From Williamsia sp. (GTDB lineage Bacteria; Bacteroidota; Bacteroidia; Chitinophagales; Chitinophagaceae), in assembly GCA_015069695.1 (NCBI GenBank), contig JADCRZ010000003.1, positions 1-64,000 of the forward strand: 64,000 nt of DNA, in the 5' to 3' direction. Made by a program: the position numbers and the translations under genes. Positions 42,301 to 51,351 of the stretch are shown here, one piece after another; the stretch's first letter is position 1; every line of letters begins with the position of its first letter. The notes under the pieces are model-generated. The model ran no database searches. It was not told the DNA's origin and worked only from the letters and a program-made list of their open reading frames with translations.

Positions 42301-42639
42301 GATGCGAAGATTTTTTATGACAAAGCCACTTTCAACTCTATGGACCCGTCCGGGTCATTTCATGAGACCATTGCCAAAATCCGCACAATGCCGGGAATTC
42401 AGGTATATGATATTTCAGCAGAAACGGTAGGGAAGAACACCCGGCTCTATGCTTCAATTGAGCCTGATCTAAATACTGCAAGTGAAAATTTGACAAATTT
42501 AAAAGCACAACGATTCCGCTTTCGCGTTTCGCCGGGAAGTTCATCGAACAACTGCAAAGATGAAGATAATGACAAATGCGATAAAAGTTATACGGTACCC
42601 GGACACGTATATTATGTCACGGCTGCTTCATTGAATTGA
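39367..42639 (+). CDS. Giant lipoprotein of unknown function
   Basis: A 1090-residue protein with a clear lipoprotein signal (LTGVALLFSGC, Cys about 18), so it should be anchored to a membrane facing the periplasm or cell surface. No known domain was recognised. The first 250 residues alternate strands and helices, the middle is rich in Trp and Tyr, and the region around 830-940 is helical with TPR-like spacing (AGLKEMESGNYTMAVNNINEAL). The tail is acidic with several Cys. It is first in the operon, 31 bp before the TPR-CHAT gene. TPR-CHAT proteases have known cases where the neighbour gene encodes the substrate, so a substrate or sensor role is possible, but the compartment would have to match. 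Confidence 0.7.
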   Translation: MRKFIFILTGVALLFSGCSMFKGRFSEFPVNKTFTVNFTFPDLANEEFSDREKADQARDWLLYTVLSNSGLKVNELAESTYDLAPVRYGFNSTLANFDYGETRSKFIGNGEVVALIPVSDDQTKMDNIAHILDEARKNQGEKPEKVFVFEYDLNTEGKFARITQRDDLDAGDHFTEKMGYVEMPVRSLEDLKVFMNKTEDVTYASRDGSMLVFGGRKLFTHKYGKATPEDVAAIWQSEKYIAEEQSNYFISKASAVKELSDQGELASSSGFSLDPAIDYEKSIELVNNYPSWFGAVLSPDYTVSQLLQQLRHKEGHLMSYAMAKGEAGFGLEEYEQLVKTYSYQKARYDGKLQGTQVGMTLFYTDLLAKIWAGNRFRSKPIDVIADFKDHEQSYLSASKVFNKESESLSAVRLWFGPNKNGFQTNESKNDLNFARNATQIFALSSNPSEPLDSNGISKHVEQQASAEFEVALSWWNNHYEEVATYEQQYERLNEIMKWSTIISWLDAEDSKFYLDFLDNYPVNRSLWFPDWARTNESLKFNDWNKVAFFPRGHLGDKTESLPILFSPNKLIHGGVSLAEKSLVKEAPGLLPAEKSLFRRANITRDYDRGENAFTTFKETKIDIAENIKAKTVSIDLKPKDGFKLRSRFGEVENTAFEWDLIQESSGSFSITSKLNRTPIGELHSTHMGKNGFTIGFESHAVDKGMAIAKQSSDFNGDIKAFLSNHPEIERYVRAENGDWCIQTRNDKEWMVMRIYPSDAEGTVNLQRGWQARTSGSRLDSKIVEMKWVDESEVKKLSPNFSTAKKPGSTVLDEAPETLRNRLIKEKGEKVANLELNAIRDKGIVEAEALAVKNEFERAALLTDKLVQHFGETLQLNKMKVRFKLQAGLKEMESGNYTMAVNNINEALTTHPFKNSTEYLREIEKVLENSPIAEAVKSRIHNMGDIYYTDKQMAIPVYCEGYKRTARPVTAINEAFNQRDAKIFYDKATFNSMDPSGSFHETIAKIRTMPGIQVYDISAETVGKNTRLYASIEPDLNTASENLTNLKAQRFRFRVSPGSSSNNCKDEDNDKCDKSYTVPGHVYYVTAASLN

Positions 42640-42670
42640 ACATTACTTTCAGTTTGCCTAATAGCTTGGT

Positions 42671-45514
42671 ATGGTAGATTGCACAACAACCATTCGTTCA
42701 GCGGAAGAGTATCAAAGCGTTTTCAACAAAGCGGAACAGCTCCGTGTGAATGGGCAGATTCAGGAAGCCGCTGATGCTTACCGTCATCTCTTGTGCTACC
42801 GTCTACAATGGGAAGAAGGAGAGCCGGGATTGAAGTTTACACGCAATGAATTCATCATCGTTGACCGTCTAGCCGATATTTCCTTGATCCTAGGCAATAA
42901 GAAAGCTGTTCGGCATTTGCTCTCCGCCCTAGAGGACCTAACGAATCACGTGCGCAATTGGAGCCTGCGCATTCATGTTGTTACTAAGCTGCTGCTGTTG
43001 AACCTGCACGACAGCAACCTAGACGATGCCATTGAAAATGCCCGGTCGCTGACTGATGTCATAGGCAACCTGGAAGACATCCAAATATCTCAGGCAGGAC
43101 TGCCACTCTGGGAAAGCAGGGTTCATTTAGACCCAGACTTCCGAGCACAGGATCGGGCAGATCAATTTGTTTGTTTGTATGATGCGTTAAGCGCTTTGCT
43201 ACTTGCATTCGGCAGGTTCGCCGAAGGTATAGTGATGCTCCAGCGGGGAATCCAGATTGGGCAAAACAACCGTTCCCCGTTGGTAGACTCCCGGCTTTTG
43301 GCCATGAAATTATTCAAGGTAAAAGCCCTGTATGAAAAGGGCGAAATCCAGTTGGCTAAAACAGCGTTGGCAGAAACAGAGAACGATGCCCGTGCGGCTG
43401 AAATAGCTTCCGGCACACCGCTGGAGCTACTGGAAATCCAATCGAAGCTGGCCCTTGCCCAGGGCGAGCTGGGACAAGCTTATAATTGCCTGTTCCGGGT
43501 TATGCAGTATTGCCAGGGCCACCGGTTAGTATTAGCTGAGTTGTACGCCCATTATAACCTGGCGCAAACCAAGATACTGCTCAACCAAGTGGATGAGGCC
43601 GCCATCATCTTCCAAGACTGCCTGCTGAAAGCAGAAAAGCTGGGTGAAGCAGCACTCGCACTGAGGATCAAGCGATTCTTGCAGGTTGCCGATAAAAAGG
43701 TGCAGACTGTTCTGCCTGTACTGAATTACGCCGCTTCCAGGCGTAAGCCGAAGCCCGCCCCACGCCCAAAAGCTGCTCCGGTTGAAGAGTCCCTGGACTA
43801 TCACCGGCCGGAAAGTTATCTTGGTTTGTTTGAAGAAAAAGTATTGATCTTTCAAATGCAGCTGGCAGAAAACCTTCCTGATAAAGCTGCAGAGACGCTT
43901 ACACAGCTGCACCTTCTGGCAGGCAGATGCGATTCAGCGTTTGTTCATGCGCGTTTGCAGATTGCGGAATTTACGCTGTTGTATTTCACCAATGCAAGCA
44001 TTCCCGCCGACTGGCCTTTTCAACCGGTATTGGATTTCCTCACTGCAAACCAATTATTGCCCGAGCTTTGGCAATTCAGGCGCTTGCTCAGCCATACAGA
44101 GCTGGTATCCCAGGATCAGAAAGATAGCTGGACAACCGAGAACCAGCATATACTTGACCACATCACCGCCACATTGCCGCCGACGATGCAGGCGCTCTAT
44201 CTGCTGAATAAATGGTCATCCAATGAAGAGTACCTGGCCGGCTTCTCCAATGAATTGTACCACCTCAAGCAAAAAGCAACCTATCACTGGTTTTGGCCGC
44301 AACGCTGGTTAACGGGATGGAAGCTGATGAAGCGGCTGCATCCTTTTCAGGAAGATGTAAAGCGCTACCAGGATCATCTGGCCCGGAACATAGCAAGTGG
44401 TACAAAATCCGATGGCTTTGCTTTTTCCGACTTTGGTTCAGGCTTGCTCAATAAGCTTTTGCGTCAACCGAGAGGCAGTTTGTCAATCACCTATCTCGTC
44501 CTTCCGGATCGCATCGTTATTACCTCCCGGTCTTTTTTGCAGTTCAGGGTTCACATCACTTTTATCAACCGTGTAACATTGCGGCAACTGGTATTCGCTT
44601 TGCGCGATCTTCTTTATCCTGAGGGAAAATTCAAGACAATAACCGATGATTTTTTCCCCTCTCCACAGCCGTATAAGTTTGCGGAATTGCTAACCCACCT
44701 CAGCAATATGTTGCAGGCTGACAACATCTTCCAGGTACACGGCAACAGCATCAAGCATATAACTTTTGTAGCTGACGATGTACTGCATGGCTTTCCATTT
44801 ACAGTCCTCAATTTGGGCGGAACGAACATACTCGAAAAAGTAAAGGTCAGTATATCAACGGATGACCGGCAGCCTAAACAGGAAAAGATCAATTTTTCCG
44901 GAAGAACCGCTTTGATCATGGGCGTTTCAGAAGCTGTCCTGAACCTGCCTCCCCTGCCGGGCGTATTAAGAGAAGCAGCGCAGATCAATGAAAGCCTCAC
45001 AAATTATGGCACAACTGTGCAGCTGTTATTGAACGGGAAGGCAACTATTGAAGAAGCAAAAAAACAGCTGCCGGCAACATCAATCGCTCATTTTTCCTGC
45101 CATGGAAAATTTGATTTCAGGCATCCGGAGCAAAGCGGGCTCGTACTTGCATCGGCCGAAATGCTGACCCTTAAAGACATTTTGTCGCTGCAAAACCTCT
45201 CCCAGCTCCAGTTGCTTGTTTTGTCCTCGTGCAGGGGCGCAGAACATTTTATTCTTCCCGGGAGATGGATCATCGGTTTACCGGAAACGTTCTCCCGGGC
45301 CGGAGTTCGTACAATACTTGCCTTTCTGTGGCCGGTGGATGATGATTTCGCCACCTGCTTTACCACCCGGTTCTATGAACACCTTAAAACCGAAACTCCC
45401 GCTGAAGCTTTCCGGCTTACAGTGCTCCGTGCCCGGAACAAGCAACTACCCGGCCTGCAATGCCAATATTGGGAACCGAAATTCTGGGCAGGTGCAGTTT
45501 TCTATGAAAGATAA
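42671..45514 (+). CDS. TPR-CHAT protease
   Basis: A 947-residue protein. Residues about 1-350 are helical TPR-like repeats (EEYQSVFNKAEQLRVNGQIQEAADAYRHLL and later units). Residues about 370-560 are a further helical region, and the C-terminal 250 residues form a CHAT domain. The catalytic dyad is His about 811 (IAHFSCHGKFD) and Cys about 854 (LVLSSCRGAE), followed by the conserved LPETFSRAGVRTILAFLWPVDD. CHAT proteases are caspase relatives, often in defence or death pathways; TPRs usually sense or hold the trigger or substrate. No signal peptide, so cytoplasmic. It lies between the giant lipoprotein (31 bp) and the caspase-nSTAND gene (about 140 bp) and is co-directional with both. Confidence 0.9.
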   Translation: MVDCTTTIRSAEEYQSVFNKAEQLRVNGQIQEAADAYRHLLCYRLQWEEGEPGLKFTRNEFIIVDRLADISLILGNKKAVRHLLSALEDLTNHVRNWSLRIHVVTKLLLLNLHDSNLDDAIENARSLTDVIGNLEDIQISQAGLPLWESRVHLDPDFRAQDRADQFVCLYDALSALLLAFGRFAEGIVMLQRGIQIGQNNRSPLVDSRLLAMKLFKVKALYEKGEIQLAKTALAETENDARAAEIASGTPLELLEIQSKLALAQGELGQAYNCLFRVMQYCQGHRLVLAELYAHYNLAQTKILLNQVDEAAIIFQDCLLKAEKLGEAALALRIKRFLQVADKKVQTVLPVLNYAASRRKPKPAPRPKAAPVEESLDYHRPESYLGLFEEKVLIFQMQLAENLPDKAAETLTQLHLLAGRCDSAFVHARLQIAEFTLLYFTNASIPADWPFQPVLDFLTANQLLPELWQFRRLLSHTELVSQDQKDSWTTENQHILDHITATLPPTMQALYLLNKWSSNEEYLAGFSNELYHLKQKATYHWFWPQRWLTGWKLMKRLHPFQEDVKRYQDHLARNIASGTKSDGFAFSDFGSGLLNKLLRQPRGSLSITYLVLPDRIVITSRSFLQFRVHITFINRVTLRQLVFALRDLLYPEGKFKTITDDFFPSPQPYKFAELLTHLSNMLQADNIFQVHGNSIKHITFVADDVLHGFPFTVLNLGGTNILEKVKVSISTDDRQPKQEKINFSGRTALIMGVSEAVLNLPPLPGVLREAAQINESLTNYGTTVQLLLNGKATIEEAKKQLPATSIAHFSCHGKFDFRHPEQSGLVLASAEMLTLKDILSLQNLSQLQLLVLSSCRGAEHFILPGRWIIGLPETFSRAGVRTILAFLWPVDDDFATCFTTRFYEHLKTETPAEAFRLTVLRARNKQLPGLQCQYWEPKFWAGAVFYER

Positions 45515-45655
45515 AGATCAGACAGTCTGGATAACCAATGTTTACAGATCACAATAAAAGCTTTTTTTCAGAAATTACATTTGTTTTCGGTTTGGTATGT
45601 ACACACATTGCTCATGTATGGCAGCACCAACCAGCTACAAAATACGCACACCTTT

Positions 45656-48600
45656 ATGCCGGGAATTTCCGATTACTTTACTGCCAGCCGGGCTTATCTT
45701 GTTGGCATTGAAAGCTATGGCAGTGCCAGGCTATACACTCCCGTTAAGGACGTAACATGTCTGGCAAGCGCTTTATTGAAACATGAGTTCCTCCCCGCAA
45801 ATATCCAGGTAAGAACAGATATCGACAAAGCCGGTTTTGAAGAGCTTATCCGGGAAATGCAACAGGACTGTAAGCCGGATGACCGGGTGTTGTTGTATTT
45901 CGCCGGCCATGGCATTGCGCATGAAAGCAATGATCAACCGAAAGGTTATATACTGGCCGTTGATGCAGACAGGAAAGATGAGAAAACTTTTATCAACATG
46001 AAATGGATGATGGAAGAGATTTCCAAAATCCGGTCGCGGCATTTTCTGCTTATATTGGATTGCTGTTTTTCAGGTGCCATACGCTGGGCGGAAGGATATC
46101 GCAGCATGCAATTTGATGATGTCAAAAAATTGTATAAAGAAAAATTTTACCGCTTTGTGGAAGAGACTTCCTGGCAGGTAATTACTTCATCCTCCTATAA
46201 CGAAGAGGCACTTGATCAGCTAACGAGGATCGGATTCAGGGATGATCCGCAGCAACCCCTTTTTAAAGACAACTCTCCTTTTGCTAAAATCCTGATCGAT
46301 ATACTGTGTTCAACAGAAGAAGTCCATCATTTTCCGGACGGCATCATAACGGCGACCCGTTTATACGATGCTATCGACGAAAACATGGCAGGCTATCTTC
46401 TTGAAAACGGCATTGAACACCGGCAATCACCCTCTTATTTCTTATTGCGCAAGCATAAAAAAGGGCAGTTTGTCTTTATTCAGCCGACCAAAAGGGACAG
46501 GGCGGTTGAAACCTTGCCCAACAGGGAAACAAAAAATCCCTACAGAGGCCTCTTATCTTACCGCCTACAGGATGATTACCTGTTTTTCGGAAGAAACAGG
46601 GCTATACAGGAACTTACAGCAGTTATTCGGGCAGCAGCTTCCCAGATCGTTGTTGTTACCGGATCATCCGGCATAGGAAAGTCTTCCCTGATCCAGGCTG
46701 GGGTCATGCCTTCTCTCAGACCTTTCTATTCAGACTTTGTTGTACTCAGGCCCGGGCAGATCAAATCAGCCCCGGACGTTCTCGTTGAAACAAGCGGAGT
46801 ACTCGGCAGTTCTTCTGATCATCCCATTGTATTTATAGATCAGTATGAAGAACTAATTACAGTTTGTAATGAAACAGAGAAAGACGCCTGGATGCTATTT
46901 ATCATGGAAACCCGCAGATCATACCCAGCCGGGCGGATCATTATAGGGGTTAGAAATGATTTTGAAGCGCAGATGGAAGATGTATTGACAAAAGCATTCC
47001 CGGACATTGTCCGCTATGTTGTTCCGGTCCTGCAACGGAATGAAATTGAAGAGATCATATTACAACCTGCTTTGCAAGCGGCCATTGAAATTCAGTCAGA
47101 CAGCGGAGATGATAAAGCCAATGAAGCATTCATTAACCTTATTGTTGATGAAGCAATGCAATCATATGGAAGTCTGCCCCTGTTATCGTACGCGTTGCAG
47201 GAATGGTATATGCATTCTGTTAACGAACAATTTGGGTATTGGGTGATGCCCGAACGCATTTATCACCAAGTGGGCGGCATAAGCGGTGCTTTGGGCAAGC
47301 TCATGACCGCTTTTGTGCAAAAGCTGACCGACGAGCAGAAACAGGTTCTACGGCAGATGCTGATCAGGATGGTTTCCGTACATGACGGAAACTTCACAAG
47401 AAAAAAAGTTTACCAGGATGAGCTGGATTTTGAAGATGACCGTAAAAAACGCTTGGTGGATGAATTGCTGCAGCAGCTGATTCAAGCCCGGATCCTCGTA
47501 ACAAACCGGAATGCCACAGGAGAAAACAAGGAAAAAGTGTATTATGAACCTGCACACGATGCATTGATCGTTTCATGGAGACAATTATGGACATGGGTGA
47601 ATGAAGAAGGGCAGGAAAAGATGGCCGTTTATCGCCGCCTGTCTGAAGACGTCCAAAGATGGAAAGTGGCTGCCCGCAGGCCTCGCCGCACTATTTTATG
47701 GGATACAGGTTCCGACATGGATACCGTAATCAAAGACATCAACGGAGGTTCCGAAAATAAACTCAACTTGTTCCGAGAAGAGCTGGTTTCAGCAGTTTCC
47801 CTGGGCATTTTTCCCTTAGGACACAATGTAGACCACTCATATCTGAACAAGCAGGAAAGCAGCTTTATTCGCTCGAGCCTGCTTCGCATCAGAAGACGCA
47901 GAAGTATACGCTATCTGTCATTATTGACCCTGTTCTTGCTTGTCTTAACTACCAGTCTTTATATCAATCGCAAAAACCAGCTTAATGAAGCCCTATTCAT
48001 CAATTCTACTGCAGAAGGAAACTCACCCAGCGAAAAAATCCTGCTGCTGAAAAGGGCTTATCTACTTGACCCTTCGCAGGAAGTGACGAAAGACAATATC
48101 ACCCGCTTGCTGAACTTATCTCCCTCCTACCTGTACCCCTTTGCAGAACAGATATTGTATCACAAAGGCAGCAACTACAGGAATATTTACCAGAGTGATG
48201 CAACCGGCGATTGTATTACCATAGCAGACTCTTCTATGATATGGTGGAAAAACAAGGCACAGGATCCTATTCGCTTTTCCGACAATGACGTAATTACCAC
48301 TGCCGGATTTGTACAGGAAGAAAACAGCACCCTCTTCTACCTTACGTTCAGCGGAACCTTTAAGATTTTTGATCGAAACAAAAATTGGATCAATGAAAAA
48401 GAAAGTAAACCGGGTGGTTCCTTTTATCAGGCATTTCAACAACGCAGCATCCACTACGCAGCTTATTCAGACTCACTGCATTCCTTTTTAATAATCTCGA
48501 CCGCTGCGTCTTCCTCTGATAGCATACATACAGTTGTGTGCAGCTTCATAGATTCCAGCGGTCACGTAACAGATCATGACACCCTGAGTGGCCTGCCATT

Positions 48601-50161
48601 GCATCCATTTATAATATACACCAATGAAAAGACCTGCGAGTTATATTTTTATGACAGCAGAACGCTGGTCGTTTACAACTATCGATCCAGAAAATTCCGC
48701 ACTTACCCATTGGTTCATGAAGAGAAATTGCCAGATGGACCGGTAGCTTTGTCGAAGATCCCTTCTGCGAATGATTTTCCTGTATTTCGTTTTGCTTCTG
48801 ATGGCAAATCATTTTTCTACAAGCCATTCCGTGACAGTGTATTTTTTATGTCGGTCACGTCTGCAGGCATTGTTACTACAAAGATGCCCAATCACATCAT
48901 TGATGGAGCTTTTATTGATACTGCAGGATCTTTGGCTGTAATTGATAGTTCAGGGATAACTGTCTGGACCAACGACTTATCAGATACAAGGAGTGTAAAA
49001 CTGGAACAACATCCAGTTTCGATCATTGCTCCTCAAAATGGAGAAACACTGCTGGTCAACGATGAAGAGGGAAACGGATACCTGTTCAACAGGGATCTGA
49101 GCCAACTGATGGTGATAGATAAAAGCTACAACTACGACCAAGCTGTGATCAGTGATGCAACGAAAAAGTTGTTCTTGATATCAAGGGGGGAAGCTTTTTA
49201 CATCTTTGACCTGAAGAAAACAGGTTATCTTTTCCACGGTATTTCACAGAGTGAAATCGTTCCCCTGCCGGGAAGGTCATCGTTCGCGTCGTGGAATTCA
49301 GGTTATGATTATTTTGAAATCATGAACGCCAACGGCTCCAAGTATTTTTTACCTGCAGGTTCACCCATCATAAATGTTGCTCCTCTCCCCTCTGGCGATT
49401 CAATTTGTGTATTTACGGAAAAGAGCTATATTATCATTGATCATCAATGCCACATCTTGTTTACAAAACATTTCCCACCTATGGAGCAAACGGTTACACC
49501 GCTTAAAGGCGTTCCCAAATTATTGCTCTATCATGACGCTGTTGTTCAAATCATTTCCTATGATCTGAAACAGAATGATTCTTTGCCCGTCCATTCACCC
49601 GTTTCAGATGTTTTCCCTCTAAACAACGGCGACTTTATTGTACTGCAGCGAAACGGAACGGTGACCCGCTATAACAGCCGTTTTATCCTAAAATGGAAGT
49701 TCTCCAGTCCTCGGCTGGCTGTGAATTTTCTTGGAGACAGGATCATATATATGGCTCCGTTGGTTTATAAGGTCAATACTGCCGGTGAATACATCAGCTT
49801 TGACACAGCAGGCAGATACAAAACCACTGGGGCGCTGGTTAGGAACACAAGCAGTCCGGGAGGCAATTTCAGCTTTGGAGAATCGCTGGAAAGATACTTG
49901 TTTTCCCCTCCTTATCTTTATGTAAACACCCAGCAGATCACTTACGATAACATTCTGTATGATTTTTCGGGAAAACAACTCTACGACTACAAACTCAACA
50001 AGGCTGCACTGGGCCAAATGATCGGCAAGGACATAGTATTGTTCCAGGCATTGAATACATACGAAGTATTCACGCAGTTTACACCGGAAGGTGCGTTGAA
50101 ACAATTTGATTTAACTGATGTTCAGATAGCCCATGCTACTGAAACAAAAGGAAGCAGGTAA
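45656..50161 (+). CDS. Caspase-nSTAND ATPase-TM-propeller protein
   Basis: A 1501-residue fusion from ATG 45656 (MPGISDYF); the frame opens at TTG 45581, and ATG 45614 is another option. Residues 1-270 are a caspase-like domain with H85 (LYFAGHGI) and C137 (LILDCCFSG). Next is an nSTAND1-type NTPase beginning NPYRGLLSYRLQDDYLFFGR (about 294), with Walker A GSSGIGKSS (336-344) and Walker B IVFIDQYEE (391-399), and a winged-helix part around 600-680. One membrane helix lies near 750-770 (YLSLLTLFLLVLTTSLYI). The last 700 residues are beta-rich, propeller-like, with no recognised family. STAND proteins switch on by ligand-driven oligomerisation, so this reads as an inflammasome-like sensor protease. 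The propeller would lie across the membrane from the protease. Confidence 0.88.
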   Translation: MPGISDYFTASRAYLVGIESYGSARLYTPVKDVTCLASALLKHEFLPANIQVRTDIDKAGFEELIREMQQDCKPDDRVLLYFAGHGIAHESNDQPKGYILAVDADRKDEKTFINMKWMMEEISKIRSRHFLLILDCCFSGAIRWAEGYRSMQFDDVKKLYKEKFYRFVEETSWQVITSSSYNEEALDQLTRIGFRDDPQQPLFKDNSPFAKILIDILCSTEEVHHFPDGIITATRLYDAIDENMAGYLLENGIEHRQSPSYFLLRKHKKGQFVFIQPTKRDRAVETLPNRETKNPYRGLLSYRLQDDYLFFGRNRAIQELTAVIRAAASQIVVVTGSSGIGKSSLIQAGVMPSLRPFYSDFVVLRPGQIKSAPDVLVETSGVLGSSSDHPIVFIDQYEELITVCNETEKDAWMLFIMETRRSYPAGRIIIGVRNDFEAQMEDVLTKAFPDIVRYVVPVLQRNEIEEIILQPALQAAIEIQSDSGDDKANEAFINLIVDEAMQSYGSLPLLSYALQEWYMHSVNEQFGYWVMPERIYHQVGGISGALGKLMTAFVQKLTDEQKQVLRQMLIRMVSVHDGNFTRKKVYQDELDFEDDRKKRLVDELLQQLIQARILVTNRNATGENKEKVYYEPAHDALIVSWRQLWTWVNEEGQEKMAVYRRLSEDVQRWKVAARRPRRTILWDTGSDMDTVIKDINGGSENKLNLFREELVSAVSLGIFPLGHNVDHSYLNKQESSFIRSSLLRIRRRRSIRYLSLLTLFLLVLTTSLYINRKNQLNEALFINSTAEGNSPSEKILLLKRAYLLDPSQEVTKDNITRLLNLSPSYLYPFAEQILYHKGSNYRNIYQSDATGDCITIADSSMIWWKNKAQDPIRFSDNDVITTAGFVQEENSTLFYLTFSGTFKIFDRNKNWINEKESKPGGSFYQAFQQRSIHYAAYSDSLHSFLIISTAASSSDSIHTVVCSFIDSSGHVTDHDTLSGLPLHPFIIYTNEKTCELYFYDSRTLVVYNYRSRKFRTYPLVHEEKLPDGPVALSKIPSANDFPVFRFASDGKSFFYKPFRDSVFFMSVTSAGIVTTKMPNHIIDGAFIDTAGSLAVIDSSGITVWTNDLSDTRSVKLEQHPVSIIAPQNGETLLVNDEEGNGYLFNRDLSQLMVIDKSYNYDQAVISDATKKLFLISRGEAFYIFDLKKTGYLFHGISQSEIVPLPGRSSFASWNSGYDYFEIMNANGSKYFLPAGSPIINVAPLPSGDSICVFTEKSYIIIDHQCHILFTKHFPPMEQTVTPLKGVPKLLLYHDAVVQIISYDLKQNDSLPVHSPVSDVFPLNNGDFIVLQRNGTVTRYNSRFILKWKFSSPRLAVNFLGDRIIYMAPLVYKVNTAGEYISFDTAGRYKTTGALVRNTSSPGGNFSFGESLERYLFSPPYLYVNTQQITYDNILYDFSGKQLYDYKLNKAALGQMIGKDIVLFQALNTYEVFTQFTPEGALKQFDLTDVQIAHATETKGSR

Positions 50162-50309
50162 CAACTGTTTACAAGAAATCGAAGGAATACAAGAGTTTGT
50201 AATACAGCAAGTAGTACGTATATTTAGTAAACGACCCGAAATCAAAGAAATGTAACTAGCTACAGCCAAGATCCAACAAATAAGATACAATATTCAAAAA
50301 CTTACTTTT

Positions 50310-50936
50310 ATGTGGAGTCTTGAGATATTAAGTTTTTTAGCAGGGATAATCTTGGTGTTTATATCCCTTGTAGGTGGTGGGTTTAAAATAAAAGAAATTG
50401 AAATCCCCCGCGTTTCAGCGGTTTTTCGTGTATTGAGTGCATTGTTGGGCTTTCTGTTCATCATCGTAAGTTTTGGAATGAATACGAATAAAGGCGTAAA
50501 TGCGTATTCTGCAAAATCCGACAGTTCTGTAGAAACCAGTATACCGCAAAAATCATACTGCACAAAGTGCAAGGTGTGGAATTTTCTTTGGATATGCAAC
50601 GGGGTTCAGTATGAAGCGTTGCTAATTTATAACCCCACAAGAGGATTCGGCAAAATGCGGGTAAAATACTTTACAGACAATAAAAACATCATTGTACAGG
50701 AAGAAATGAGCCAGGTAAGTACAGGTCAAGGTCAATACCTCAAGGGCCAAAATCCATTTGATACGAACACATTTCAGCCAATCACCGACTATATCCCCGA
50801 CAACCTTATCATGAACAATGAAACGATCAAAGTATTTGACTCGAACATTGTTTATGAAACGAACCTTGCAAAAATTAACGATGTAGAAGCGATGATAAGA
50901 GCCTTCGGATTTAGTAGTGAAGATTTGGATTTTTGA
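50310..50936 (+). CDS. Small membrane protein of unknown function
   Basis: A 208-residue protein with two membrane helices near the N-terminus (ILSFLAGIILVFISLVGGGF and VFRVLSALLGFLFIIVSFGM), then a soluble domain of about 145 residues with a CTKCKVWNFLWIC segment that could bind metal or form disulfides. No family was recognised. It follows the caspase-nSTAND gene by 148 bp on the same strand and is AT-rich. It may be a regulator or partner of the membrane-bound caspase protein, but only position supports that. Confidence 0.6.
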   Translation: MWSLEILSFLAGIILVFISLVGGGFKIKEIEIPRVSAVFRVLSALLGFLFIIVSFGMNTNKGVNAYSAKSDSSVETSIPQKSYCTKCKVWNFLWICNGVQYEALLIYNPTRGFGKMRVKYFTDNKNIIVQEEMSQVSTGQGQYLKGQNPFDTNTFQPITDYIPDNLIMNNETIKVFDSNIVYETNLAKINDVEAMIRAFGFSSEDLDF

Positions 50937-51351
50937 TAAAACTTATCGATCCCGTTTATTCAACCTTATAGCTCCATTTACATTGGCGCCAGCCTGCTAT
51001 ACAGTGTCATTAAACAGCCAATACCCCTGTCATCAGCTTTTCAATTTACCAATATCTCTCTTTAAAAAGCAACTGATGAGTACTTGATCATTGTAATATT
51101 GATAAGCTCTCTAAATTCCTTGCAATCTGCCTCTAAATCCGGTGAAACAACTATCCAATGAATGCCTTTCAACTCGTTAAAACCCGGTAATAAATCCATC
51201 AGAGAACTTTTGAGAACTTCTCCTTTGTTAGCGCAGCATTTAACTTGTTATGGCAGATTAAGCCCATTTACCACAGACAAAAAAACTTTTTTAAAGACAA
51301 CATTCAGTAACTTAGGAAGCGACAAAAAATTTGTATCTCAAACCAAAGCTA
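50937..51351. other. Intergenic region before the ASKHA gene
   Basis: About 415 bp without a convincing complete gene. A possible 45-codon reading frame on the minus strand is listed separately. An open frame on the plus strand (51162-51422) overlaps the ASKHA gene and lacks coding character. The AT-rich end near 51290-51350 may contain the ASKHA promoter. Confidence 0.45.
51062..51199 (-). other. Possible small or remnant coding sequence
   Basis: The minus strand reads MDLLPGFNELKGIHWIVVSP and continues to SSVAF-stop, 45 residues with protein-like composition and codon use. The frame remains open for about 17 codons upstream (CCANKGEVLKSS) until a stop, so the piece could be the 3' end of a lost gene. 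No family was recognised. Confidence 0.3.

Noticed and set aside
39367-45514. Type III-E CRISPR (craspase) locus
   Set aside because: A TPR-CHAT gene alone is not enough: no repeats, no Cas7-like fusion and no Csx30-like gene are visible.
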